Assembly: GCA_013433145.1 (NCBI GenBank)
Contig: CM024186.1
Location: 5,956,001 to 6,020,000 of the forward strand
DNA from: Ascaris suum
Taxonomy: Eukaryota; Nematoda; Chromadorea; Rhabditida; Ascarididae
DNA: 64,000 bases
Reading direction: 5' to 3'
In this document: piece by piece, positions 25,165-42,919 of the stretch
Numbering within the stretch: the first letter of the stretch is position 1
How the letters are laid out: every line of letters starts with the position of its first letter
Program-made: the position numbers and the translations under genes
Notes under the pieces: generated by a model
What the model saw: the letters and a program-made list of their open reading frames with translations, nothing else
Database searches by the model: none
What the model was told of the DNA's origin: nothing

Positions 25165-28100
25165 CTAAGCTTTTAACGAATCCAAAAATGCAGAAAGGCT
25201 ACTGCACTTTGGTTTATCACTCATATTCTCTGCTAAAAGAACCGACTGTAATCTAGATGCGGCTTTGCGACGACGTCCTGTCGAGATCGGTGTAACGCAT
25301 CCAGAAGATGCCGCTCCTCTCCTGCAATTCACCTGTCGTTTATTACCTTATAAACTATGACCATTTTCACAAACCATTCAAAAATCTCACAGTAAATGCT
25401 GTGGTAAACTGAATAACAATTTATAAAGTAATGATCCAAAATGCTAACTTATAAATCTATAATGTTTTATATCTCCGCTGAAGGAGATACATGCTGCAAG
25501 GGAAAAAGATGAAGAAGGTTGGCCCAAAGCATCACTACTGCCACAAGCAGTCTAATATAGGCGGGAATGCACGCCCCCGACAGATTGGCACGATACGCGC
25601 TTTTGCAAATTTCGCCATCACGTCATGCGGTTTCACGTGCAGTCATCACCTGATAAAGCACGATAATGCACGTGTATTCTTTTAGTGGTCCGGCTATCCA
25701 TACAAACCTTCTGCAAAAGGTCAATTTTCTTCTGATCCGACCACAGACCCAACCGGCTGCAAAATGCAAGTTAAATCATAGCTGCTTTCTCTCGTCCCAT
25801 AAATGCGACGAACCACACCCTTTCGACTCCTTTCGAATTTAATAGAACAGCCCGAAAGTTGGTACAGAGTGAATTAGAAATGGTGTAAGATGGGCAAAAG
25901 CATGACCTGAATTCAATAAACTCCATAACTCAAGTTTCATGGAGCTAGTTAGAAACTACTGGTTATGTGAATAGAGGTAAACAAGTAAATGTACATGGAT
26001 ATGACGTCACCGTAGCGACACAGACAGACATATAGAGACAAATGTGCACAAACGTGACATCACGACATTGTTTCGAAAATGCCAATTATTAAAAACGATA
26101 AAAATGGCTCATCCTGGTCATCTGCCCACTCTCTATATCACCTAGCATGATCTTCCTTCACTTGAACATATAAGATTCTAGATTAAACCTCTCTGAGTTA
26201 AAATTTCAAGCTAATCGTTAGGAAATAGACGAGTCATTCACCGATAGGAATGCTCCTTGAAGGGCAATTTCTATTTTTAGATATAAAGGAAATGAGGAAG
26301 AGGCTTCTTTCACCAGTCAATAAAAAGACGCTATGAATTTCTACATAAAAGCATTAAAATTTGCGTTGAATTTCAAAGAACCTGCTGAAAGGAGTGGTCG
26401 AGTTCAACGATAGTGTCGGTGTTGAAGAGCTCGAAACAAGACGAATTTGCTTCGTGGATGTTGCAGTGAAATCCAGTGAAGATATACTCTCCTCAAGCAT
26501 ATCATCGACGTTTCGTTCTTTTTGATTAAGCATTCGAGCACATTTCATTTCCGCACCACAACCATTACATACTGCGATTAATGATGGCGAATTACTTCGC
26601 TCGAGTCTATAAATAATGGAGGATAGCCATTCACTCAATTCTCGCATATCGCTCCTTCCGCTGTTTCCCCTCTCTTATGTAAGTTTACCGCAACTGAACA
26701 GAAAACAGAAGGAGGAATACGCGAGACAGCAGGAAGTTATCGCACAACAGAATAACTTGAGGGCACGATATCCGGTAAACCGATTAAATGGGGAAAAGGG
26801 AGATAAAGGTGATTAATGGGAGACTTGAGACTGAAGGGAGATAAAGGAGGGAGAGGGTTGAGGTGATTGATGCTTCGTGGAACTGTGGAGATAGATAAGG
26901 GTTCTCGTGCACAGTTCAAGGCTATAAAAAACCTCATACGGCGATATTTGGTCCCAGAAGGTAAGTATTAACAAGTAATTCGATTAATAATTTCAATCAT
27001 CCAACCCTGAATACATCTCTGAGCATTCATATAAAAGTTTAAACCAACTTATTTAATCAATAAATATTTCACAAATATTGGCAGAAATTCAAATAACTTT
27101 TGGAAAACTTTTCTCGTATTTCGATTCCAAATTCTTTTACAATAGCCCAACATTTCCTATTATGTCATAAAATATTTTTTAAATGTCAATTACTCTAATG
27201 ATACATCAATTTTTTGTTTACCTCAATCTGCATTAAAACCCCCAGGATATTAACCTGTGACCAAAAAGAATGGATATTGTAATGGTGCTATGAAGTAACT
27301 GTACTTTGCAATGACGACAATATGGGAGTATCTTATAATATACAAATATTAATGCTTATTTATGAGAGAATGAAAATCAAATAAGCTGAAAATCCTATAT
27401 TGAATTATTACCGACTAAATGCTGAAGAAAGTAATCGCTGATCGTTACGTTTACGCAATCGTCGAAATAATTTCGTTGATGGACGTTTCACTTTTGAGAT
27501 TCGCAACAAAAATGCATTTTTCTGAGTAAAATTCAAAGCGCATCGATAGCAATGAGGCATTTTGTTCGTATCTTCGATGCTTAAACTCTGCAATTGCATT
27601 GCATTGCATTGCATTGCAATCCACGTCTATTATCAATGATAAGATATAATCCTGATAAGATATAGTCCCTTAAAAAAGTCTGTTTATTAAAAGGCCTTAA
27701 CCGGTTTATACTCTCTCATCCTTCCTTGTGACTTTTCATACGATAACAAACCGGGGCAGAGAAAATGTGACTTGGTTCCTATCTGACTCGATCGATCACG
27801 GCTTTGGCGACATTCCTCCTCTCGTTCCTCTCTTTGTGGACAAGCAGGAGACAGGAGATGAAGATGGCCCCGGTCGTTTCTTTCTCCCCCTTCCCAAAAC
27901 AAATACAAACACACTTGACAAAAGCAGCACTTAGTGCAACCTCTCCACGAGAAAAATCAAAAGTCATCCTCAAAAAATACGAGAATGATTTAAAGCCCCG
28001 TCCTATGTAACACATTAGACTTAAACCTCAACTGCAGATGGCATAGTAAGACACTGAGGAAAAACTATCAGAAATCTATAAAGGCACATTGCGTGATGCA

Positions 28101-29027
28101 AGCGCTGAAGATTTGTGCTGACTCCCCCAGCCCCATCTTCATAGCTTGTCCCCTTCCCTCCCCTTCATCTCCATTCCATATCGCCAAAATCAAGGTTTCA
28201 TTTACCTCTTATCATCACATCGGTCGCCGCATTAATTCATTGACTTAGCATAGCATTTTCTAGAAATTTAAACAACATACATTCAATAATAGATCCAATT
28301 TATTATAGTTTCCAGCTTATTCATTTGTTTTAAATTAAAATGAAATCGATTTCATTTTCCATTTTTATAATAAGAGAGAATCGCAAAAAAAAAAAAAAAT
28401 AATCAATTGAAATAGTTTTCATTAGCTCATAGTTAACAAGAACGAAATGAAAAACACTCATAATATATGTTTAGAATTTCTGCTTAAATATTTTATACGA
28501 TAGTGAATCATTATTGCAAATATTTACGAAAAAAAGATGAAAAATTAAATGGGCAATTTCTCAGAGATTTCATATCCAGAACAAGGAAAAAGATAGAGAG
28601 GAAAACATATCGAATGTTGCTTAGAAATACAAAAATTTTGCTCAGCTTCAAATTGTGGAAAAAATCGCTAAGAACGATTGAGATACCTATACCTCTAACC
28701 CTTCCCTCACCCTATGCTAGTGCCACTGAGCCATCTCTTTCTATTACCAGCATAACTGGTTGCATATGCGCTGTAATGCAGAGTCGAAGCAATATCGAGA
28801 AATGCCTTAATTTTGGATAAGACCACCTAGTATCACTTCTGACAGGAGCATAAAACTGTTACCTTCAATAACGTGAATGCTTTTCTCGAATGCATTGCTG
28901 CCATAGGCGGAGGTATTCCAAGACGAAGGCACGCATCTGAGAGTGTACGTAAATGCTTCACATGAATTATAGCTAAACAACGTTTCTCATCGATTGGTGA
29001 TATATCCATTTTATCCAAATCGTCCAT
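25165..29027 (-). CDS. RMP24-like: C18orf21/RMP24-like RNase MRP subunit candidate
   Basis: Four exons give 240 residues: 29027-28863, 27587-27412, 26606-26382, 25321-25165 (stop TAG). Junction phases are 0, 2 and 2, all consistent. Exon 1 encodes a helical N-terminus (CLAIIHVKHLRTLSDACLRL). Exons 2-3 encode a split zinc-ribbon-like pair, HCYRC and, about 60 residues later, AVCNGCGAEMKC, separated by a basic region. A Ser/Thr-rich linker (TPTLSLNSTTPFS) leads to a C-terminal helix and a short end motif (SLSAFLDSLKA). Human C18orf21 (220 aa) shows the same order: CPYC, basic stretch, TCKTC, TPTSKLSLKTP and a FRNFLSSLKG ending. C18orf21 has recently been reported as RMP24, an RNase MRP protein related to the RNase P subunit RPP21. 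The start ATG is 13 bases after a TGCTTACAG acceptor. Any other small zinc-ribbon protein is the alternative. Confidence 0.55.
26684..26960 (+). other. Candidate plus-strand exons antisense within the RMP24-like intron
   Basis: Two blocks lie on the strand opposite to, and inside, intron 2 of the RMP24-like gene. Block 26684-26774 follows a long pyrimidine tract and encodes a charged helix (KEEYARQQEVIAQQNNLRARY), ending at GTAAAC. Block 26915-26960 follows GTGCACAG, encodes FKAIKNLIRRYLVPE and ends at GTAAGT. The two join in phase 0. No start or end exon was recognised and the family is unknown. Confidence 0.3.
27591..27620 (-). repeat. Pentanucleotide TGCAA repeat abutting a 3' splice site
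   Basis: About five ATTGC/TGCAA units run directly into the acceptor of RMP24-like exon 2 (27587), replacing the usual pyrimidine tract. The splice site itself reads CAATTGCAG. Confidence 0.85.
27848..28010 (+). other. Candidate plus-strand terminal exon or short ORF
   Basis: A frame open from AAGCAG to TAA at 28010 contains ATG at 27858 and ends with a basic, protein-like tail (KSKVILKKYENDLKPRPM). Its phase does not match the preceding plus-strand block at 26915-26960, so it is either a separate 50-codon ORF or part of another transcript. It lies within intron 1 of the minus-strand RMP24-like gene. Confidence 0.25.
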
Positions 29028-30013
29028 TTTATTGATATTTGCTGTAAGCATTAAAACTTCAAAAAATTTCGGATCCTCGATTAATAGAATGCATCCTCCC
29101 GTTGATTACACTCTAAGTCCTTATAGAAAGTGCATGACATATCACGCCCTATAGTCAACGATTGCTCTAATCGATATTTGTTACCCGTGAAACGATTTCA
29201 CGTATATTAGAAGGAAAGGGAAGTGGAAAGGTTTCATCGTAAAATATGGAAGACAAGAGATATTTCGAGAAGAGCTCTTTGGATCATCACCAGATCCTAG
29301 CAAAGACTTAAGCAATGATCATTGTTGGATACGACAGTGAAATAGGCCAGAAAGGTGAAATGCTTGCTGATGAGCGAAAAAAGTGGAAAAGTTTGCGATG
29401 ATCGATGAAATATTCGGAAGAGATCTGTAGAAATCACAGGCGATAGAGTGTCTAAAAGAGATAAAGCTATCCACTTTTTGTCAAACAGCATTAGATTCTT
29501 AAAAGATTCGCATATACCAATTTTAAGCTACCTTATGCTTTTAAGTTTTTACGACACTCATATCTGGAATATGAGACCCTCTAATTCATGCTTGTTACCC
29601 ACGACATGATTAGTGCAAAAGATGCGGCATCCACCTCCTCGTTCCTTCAAAAACTCCCCTCCCCCCCTTCTCGCTCTCGCGTTTTGCATCCAAGTTCGTT
29701 TTCCAGTCATTTCCCATCTACAACCAACTCTTCCTGACAGTTTTCGTTGTCCCACTCCCACCGTGTCCCTAGTTCCACCTGATCCCAATCATGCTCTACT
29801 TCTTCGAAGCCTTCCCGTTCTCCCACCTTGTCTTTTCTGCAATGTGGCTCGTTACTCCCAACCCGCGATCTGCCCTTCCCAAACGATGGCACATTGCTCC
29901 CATAATACAATCCAATTCACTCCCCCTCCCCCCCCCCTCCCAGTGTGCTGCGCGCTCGGTTCTCCACATTGCATACAGATGCAATGGCTCCTCTTCGTAG
30001 TTTTTTGTTTCAG

Positions 30014-30420
30014 CCCGTGCTCGGCATTACCACCGAGGATATTCGAGACCATTACCAACTAAGCGAACACTGCCTCAACATTACCACATGCTCCAAACTT
30101 TGTTGACCACCCAAGCGACCCTCTCCCCCCATCCCTCTCCACCGCTCCAAACCGCATTCAACACGCCGTCCGAAGTGGTGGCGAACCAGGTCACCCAACC
30201 TTCTTCGCGCTCTAATATTTCTGATCCAGCAACTTCCCTCGCTCCGGCTGAGTCCTATTTCGAAGTGGTCACTTACACCACACCCTGCACGCGTGTCACT
30301 CCGACGAGCCTAATAAAGCACAAACACACACCGGCTCCGCCTCCATCCCCTGTGCAATCACCAGGACGATGTAAAGCCGTAGCCCATATTCCTTCTTCTT
30401 ATGAAGCAAACTTGCACTAA
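30014..30420 (+). other. Possible terminal exon, Pro/Ser/Thr-rich
   Basis: TTTTTTGTTTCAG, one of the best acceptors in the window, is followed by 135 codons open to TAA at 30420 and an AATAAA 23 bases later (30443). The product starts with an Arg-rich segment (RARHYHRGYSRPLPTKR) then becomes Pro/Ser/Thr-rich. The block is markedly GC-richer than the flanks. The preceding 400 bp (29610-30013) is also C-rich, and the upstream exon or donor could not be fixed. No family recognised. Confidence 0.35.
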
Positions 30421-32039
30421 AAAAGATTTTCCACCAGACGGCAATAAACGCCTATATTTAAACAAACGCAACTATAAACAACAACAACAAAGCATTTTAT
30501 TTTTATAAGAAAAGCGTGAATTATCACCAACGCCGAAAACAATACCGACACACGTTGGGCGGTATCAAATGGATGACCGTTAAACAAAACAAACGGCATG
30601 AATGGATGAAGAGGGCAGAACACAGCAATGAATTTATAGATCATATCATCTATCATATGGGGATGTTGTAAATTTAACACAACACAACACAACTCAATCC
30701 CCTTTATTCAGACTGCAACAGTGCCGACGCGACTTCAACTCCAATACAACAAAGCCGTTTTTTCTTCACTTAAGCGCAATGACCGCCACAAACCGCAAAG
30801 CAAGACTCCGTACCATGTTAAAAAAAAAAAAAGAAAACAGGGAGCCGGATCAGGAGAAAGATGGATAACGAACAATGCCAAAAAAATCTTGCAACAAGGA
30901 TATCCATGCATAAAGCGATGAAGAAGAGACGATGGTACCATCATCACTCAAATACATGGCTTAAAATAGGAGATTAGAACGAATAAAAACAAGAGGAGAA
31001 AAAAATGATTTGAGCGCAAAAAAAGACCAATGGGCGATGCATGTAAATTAAATAAGAGAACAGACGTTGCTAAACCAAACTTGAGAATAAATTTGCTCAG
31101 TGGACCAACAAATCCCCCGTTACTAACAAATAATCAAAAAGTGCCCAACTAAGACTGCATTCACCTAACTACCTCAATATCCACAGAAACAGGTAACAAT
31201 CGTCAAACCGTTATAGAATAGCGCCAACCGATAATTAAACAATTAAACATATCCTAATGGTTAAGCAACGAGATATGAGGAAGGGTTGACCCCTGCTAAA
31301 ATGGAAGAACTGGAAAATGTTACTGATGCACAAACGGAGATCGATGATAGACCAGCGTCGGCGAAAGAAAAACCCCCCACCAATGCAAGCGAATCTCTAG
31401 TCATGCATTACAGCAACTGATAAAACAAAAAAGGCCACTCATCTGCGCTCTCAATCAACAAAACAAAAAGCGCATAAAACACTGAGAAGCGTCCCCTTAA
31501 AACAATAAAGAAAAATGAAGAAAGCCACCAGCTGGCCATCAAGACCATATCAACGATACAGTAATCCGTCTCACAAACGGTACAGTAATCCGTTAATACG
31601 TCATCCAAGTTAAGCATAAAACCGGATATGAAAAGGTTATTCTGAAACACTGTGCAACCAACTGTCATCTAGCACAAGTCAAAAGGATAGGGCCGGGAGG
31701 GAAACAAAGACAGAGAAAGCCGTGTTGCAGAGACAGGCAGATACAGAAAACGCCCATCACGGAGATACCACATCGGGGACTGTTGTAATCTACGAAACAA
31801 AAATCCACAAACGAATACTACGAAAAGCGAGAACTGAACAGGAGAGAGATGAAAGCTATAGAATTAGCCAGAATATTCTTGCTGCCCGCCAAGCAATTGC
31901 AACTGCTAAACGAACGGAATATTCAACTGCTTACGCGGATCGCAATAAGCTTCTAGCTAACACAATAGCTGTGCAAAGAAAAAGATCTCAAGGTTTTAAA
32001 ATAAAATGGTGGAAAAGTAAGCGCGCGACTGTGTATCAT
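30421..32039. other. Region downstream of PABP
   Basis: This contains the 3' UTR of the minus-strand PABP gene at its right end. A 168-codon plus-strand frame (31722-32228) runs antisense into the last PABP exon and has no splice support, so it is treated as chance. A duplicated ACAGTAATCCGT occurs at about 31560-31595. No other gene was recognised. Confidence 0.4.
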
Positions 32040-37905
<5,866 letters not shown>

Positions 37906-40302
37906 TCACCTTAAATGGCGCTTAAATGCATCTCAACACTGTTTCTACTCTCAGTCTTATCACGCCCGCAGGTTTCTACCCATAAGTTTTCCAGTGTTCA
38001 GTCGTGGCAACAATAAGGCGTATACCTCCTCGATTCACACCTTTTTTATATACCCTTTATCTTCTTGAGCGGTAAAGTAACGATTATGAATTAAGTCTGC
38101 TTTCTGGTACTTGCTATGGAAGTCATTACGGAAGCACAGGACAGTATTGACGCATTTCCAGTTATTTTCAAGTAATTTGCGATAGTAATTAAAGGAAACC
38201 TGGTGGTAAAAAAGTTCTACGACTAAAGGAAAACTATTAATATGAAATGCTCGAAAATAGCAATAGAAAGTGCTTTCAACGCAGAATACAGCTAACATTT
38301 TCAACATTATCCATTTATTCAACCAACTAGTTCATCAATGATCACTTTAATGAGACGTAACTTTCTATCATTAAATTCACTGCTATCACCGAAAACTTCG
38401 CGCTTGCTTACGATTGTTGTTTCACATTGCGATACTATAATTGCACCCACAAACCTTTATCAAGCATATTTCGTCCAGTGAAATGAACAGATAAACGGAT
38501 GCAAGATGGAAACTCGAACTCATTCCCTAATACCATTATTAGTTTAGCTACTCATGACCACACCAGAAGAGCCAGTTATATGTGCTAGGCCTATAAAACT
38601 AATATGCGGCAAAGCCTGATAAACTATCGCTCAACACAGATGTTTAACTTAAATGGCGCATATGGTAAAAAGAAATTTGTGATGTAGCCAATTATCTTTT
38701 ATAGATTAATTAAATGAAATGAAATATGCAATTAGTTTAAACGGAAACTTTTTACGAATACAAATTGACTAAGACGGTCAACGGAACAGCAATAGACTCA
38801 CCGAATGCATTTGCCGAATACAAAATACTCACTAGAGTGAAACGAAAATTCTGAGATGCTTAAATGTTGGCCAAACTTTACGTATATATTTAAAAAGTGA
38901 ACAAATAGTCCACTTAAAAAAAAAAATTTTCCTCATGAGTGGAATGCGCCTGACCTCTGCAATTGATCTAGACACAATAAAAAAAAATAACGGCTAAAGC
39001 TGCTAATCTCAATTTCCGGATGGCTAGAATATATCGCGGTCGGAACATAAAAATCTAGAATTTCAACATGCAATTTCGACCGAAATATAACAAAAAAAAA
39101 CTGCAAAATATCGCTTGCTTTGCAAAATTTGAAAAAAAAAAAGAAGGGTGATTTGCTTATCACGACAAATTCAATTGCAGCAATGGGAATGCTCGATATA
39201 TTGAACAATAGAAACTGTTGTCGGATTGCTTCCCTAATTTGCATCATACGAATCCCGTTTCCAAACCGTTAATCTTTATCAGTGCGACCGCTTACATAAC
39301 CAGACGGCCGGCTACGTATTACGGTTCTATTCGGTGTCTACAGGAACGACTCCGACCCATGACCACACAGTTCAATCCAAATTCACCAGCTCAAAAAAAA
39401 AAAATGCTTTTTTCAATTCATGCATTACCTCAAACTTCAGCCTTCGGTTCAAAATGAATGGTCGGAAGACCTGCATGAATCGATCTCTTCGAGCCGAATT
39501 ATTAAAAGACGATTATGAATGAGGGCACATTATCTCCTTGGCAACATGTGGGCGCAAAAAGTATTCATGGCACATGAGGTCGTAAGAAGATACGCTAGGA
39601 CCTCCTGACACCAGTTCCGTGCTCTCCTCCAATCCTGTCTACCTAAGGGAAAACGTGCCTAACAGAACAGCTATCAAGCCCTTACCCCAACCAACCGGTC
39701 GATTCCATGGACGTTCTTACCATTACATGGTGTGCTCTTGGAATTAAACCATAGAAAATGTGTAAAAACGCAAATTCATTACGCTTTAGGCGTATACCGA
39801 AGATTTTTGCTTCAATTGCTTTCGCTCCCTTCATAAATTTCCATTCACGGCAATAGCCGAATTCAATATTCACAACACCTGAACCACCTAAATCACGAAA
39901 CTCTATGTGGGATCATAACTGCGCAAAAAAAAAAGACCAAACAATTCGGCATCGTGAACTCAAGAGCGACCAAAAATAATCCACCGAATTTCATATGGAG
40001 ATGAAAAAATTTGCATATTAAATCCGTATGCATAAAAAACGCCGCTAAACGAAAAATCGACATGAATTTGCACAGCTGCTCGTACCAACGATTTCATTCT
40101 CTCGTATGCACACACCTGCGCTAGATGGGGAAAATAGTTTCCAAGTAGCACTGTAATGTCCATGCACTATTAATTTGTGACGGTATGTCCCCTCAAGAAT
40201 AAAAAACACCTGACCTCACTTCTGAATTGGGCATCCCACTCCACTTCGAACAGACCCTTGCAATGAGACGGACGCAAAGTACGCATTAACTTTATTGCTC
40301 TG

Positions 40303-40363
40303 CAAATTTGCATATGCAGAGCCTGTCTCGATGACGTCACGTCTACGAGCATTTGCATATGCA
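40303..40363. promoter_or_regulatory. Octamer and CRE cluster
   Basis: Two ATTTGCAT octamers (40306-40313 and 40351-40358), each extended to a TTGCATATGCA palindrome, flank a full TGACGTCA (40332-40339). These are textbook POU-domain and CREB/ATF sites. More ATTTGCAT-like sites occur around 40008 and 41450. The site pattern is seen directly; use as a promoter or enhancer is inferred. Confidence 0.45.
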
Positions 40364-41728
40364 ATGATCTTCTTTAAGTTAGAAAATTTTAGAGTTACGA
40401 CTTTCACTAGATGCAAATATGTACCGCACGCCGCCTTCGCATCTGAAAATTTAAGTTCGCATGCCAAAATCCAAATGTCTCCTTTAATCTTGAAAAGTGT
40501 TCTTTTAGTGATTTGAGTGTGACTAAACTAAATCCAATTCTCGTTCTTACAGTCACTGAGAGTGCAAAACGCGTCGAAAAAAAACGGCGAATACATAAAG
40601 GCGACACATCACCGCTATCAAAACGAGTTTTAACGCCCGAAAGGGAATCTTCTCTATACGCTGCTTATTGGAAATGAAAAAATAAATAAATAAAAGAAGA
40701 AAAATGATGATCTCGCGTAGTGGATTTCGAAAGTGCTCAGACAGGCGGCATCGCCCCCACAAGTTGTTCAATTCACCTAAACGAGGCTAAACGATTGAAA
40801 ATGAAAGCGTTCAGTTTGTCGATCGAATCGGCAAATATGCGTAAATCAAGTCCCTAAGAAGATTGAACGTTTGCTGTTCATGGACACATCAAAAGTGCGA
40901 AAGGGAATACCGCAGAATGATGCCTATCGGAAGTGAAAAGTACTAAATCAGAACACCTATCTGCTGTACCCATAATTTACGCATGCTTCCCATGCAAAAC
41001 TAAGCAAGCTATTTTTGAGGTAACCTGTCTTTCAGCATTCCCGCCCTTCGGTGATGATTAGTCGCATATCATAACAACTTAACCCGTAAAAATGCTGCTT
41101 AATATTGATGGGCCAAGCGTATCTTTAAAATGCCATCTAAGCCCAAGTTTGAAGTTGAGTGTCACCTACTAAAGAATCATTTGATGCTGAATGTCAACAT
41201 CCCGACTAATTCACCTGAGGCAAATGAGTAACGCAATTAGCTAAACACCCGAAACGTATGCGATTAGTGTGCGAACATTTTCCGCGATACTGGAGATCAT
41301 CTCATCCGCTTACCACTTTCTAATCTCAGGTTTCGTGAATCTCTGCATTTATGAAAAAAAAACCCATTCGCTTTCGTAATATTTCAGCACCACATCATTG
41401 AGTGGTATTCCGAAAACCTCAAATAAGGTTCCATGCATCTCTCATTTGCATATATTAGGGTCCGTGACTTACATACTAGCGACGGCCTTCTTTGCTGCTT
41501 CTATTAATGCTAAATGAGAAGCAATAGAACCATATTTCTGATCCATCCTAGAATGTATAATAGCTATCAAAACACCGATAGTCAAGCTAATCACTATTCT
41601 TCTTGAGGTAACAATTCGTCGCTTTGAGATGAATAATGAGGAGTCGTTTCGGAGTGTTTTTATTATCCCAGTGAAGTGTTATAATATTTAAAAAAATTTT
41701 TTTAAACCGAAATAACGTTAATTATTGT

Positions 41729-42185
41729 TTGATGATCAACGAATACACTGTCCACGAACGGGTGCGAGCCCGTTACCTTTCACCTGCCGAGAAAACGTTG
41801 CATCACTACTGTGGCATCGCTGGCTTCTAAAAATAATAGCGAACTGGTGCGTTCGCGATAGCTCATTGGCACGGCGTCCGCTCGGCAAGCGAAACTCGAC
41901 CGGTTCACGCCTACCCGACGATGTTTTTATCGATCTTCAAGCATAGATTGTCACCTAAGTGTGAGTCAGACTAAAAAGTTGACTATAATACAAAATATTA
42001 ACCATGCATTTGCTAAGCATTCCTTTTGCTAGCACTACTTCTACACGATCGCTGGTGTTTTACACTCATTATGATTAACGCAACTTAGGCAAACAAGATT
42101 ACGTTTGAAAGCACATTCGGTGGTTCAATCGTTAAGCATTCATCCGATAAAAGAAACATCACAGATTCACACCCGCCTATGGATA
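41729..42185. repeat. Group of degenerate tRNA-like segments
   Basis: Minus 41812-41729 has an A-box-like GATGCCACAGTAG and a perfect ACGGG/CCCGT T-stem around CTCGCAC. Plus 41850-41930 has TAGCTCATTGGCAC and CGGTTCACGCC at tRNA spacing, with a seven-base TCGGCAA loop on a CGC/GCG stem. Plus 42119-42185 has TGGTTCAATCG and AGATTCACACCC. Acceptor and D stems do not pair well, so these look like tRNA pseudogenes or heads of tRNA-derived SINEs, not working tRNAs. Confidence 0.4.
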
Positions 42186-42919
42186 GTGCTTTCAATGGCC
42201 ATCAAACAATGGTTACCACCTATATCTGTGACGGACTAAAACAACTAGTTTTAATTAAGTGCATAACTATGTTTTTTTCCTTTCAAAGTGATGATATTTA
42301 AATACAACTAGACGAATCGAAACGTCGACGACAATGCTATATTAAACGTTGCCCGTAGAAAACGATGGTGACGATCTTTCATGGTTCTGGGTCTTCTGAT
42401 CTATTTGGTCATAAGATCTCCCATAGTTATATGAATGATTTCAGGGAAGCAAAGAGGTACACCAAAATTAGAACGGAAATGAAATAATCGCTTTCCTCTA
42501 ATAAAAGCTCGTTACAGGGCCTAACGAATCGAAAAGAGACTCTGTTAAAATGTTGCAAAAAGAATTACGAAAAAAGAGGACAGGAAAGGATATATTACGG
42601 ATGAAATTACGACCATAGCTGACACCAACAAATACGACCATAGCTGACGCCAATAAACAATTCAACTATTTTAGGCCTTCAACCGCCCTTCCCCTCATCA
42701 AAAAAGGTGAAGAGCTGAGTACCACCAATTTATAATTTCCAGAAAAATACGTACATAGACGCAAATTACATATGAAAAGTTGGAATGAAGTGCCGATTTA
42801 TCATATTATAATGGAACAAACAAGGCTGCAAAGTTAACAAAAGAAGGTGTATCGATTTCAAGATGATTCATCTAGGTTGCGGTGATACAGCATCGACTAT
42901 TGCTCACTTTATGGGATCA

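Noticed and set aside
41850..41930. Functional tRNA-Ala (loop TCGGCAA, anticodon GGC)
   Set aside because: Acceptor, D and T stems do not pair, and position 33 is C rather than T.
42330..42440. Minus-strand frame with a Ser/Asn/Gln-rich, RNA-binding-tail-like product
   Set aside because: No acceptor precedes it and a stop lies just upstream; it could not be linked to any gene.
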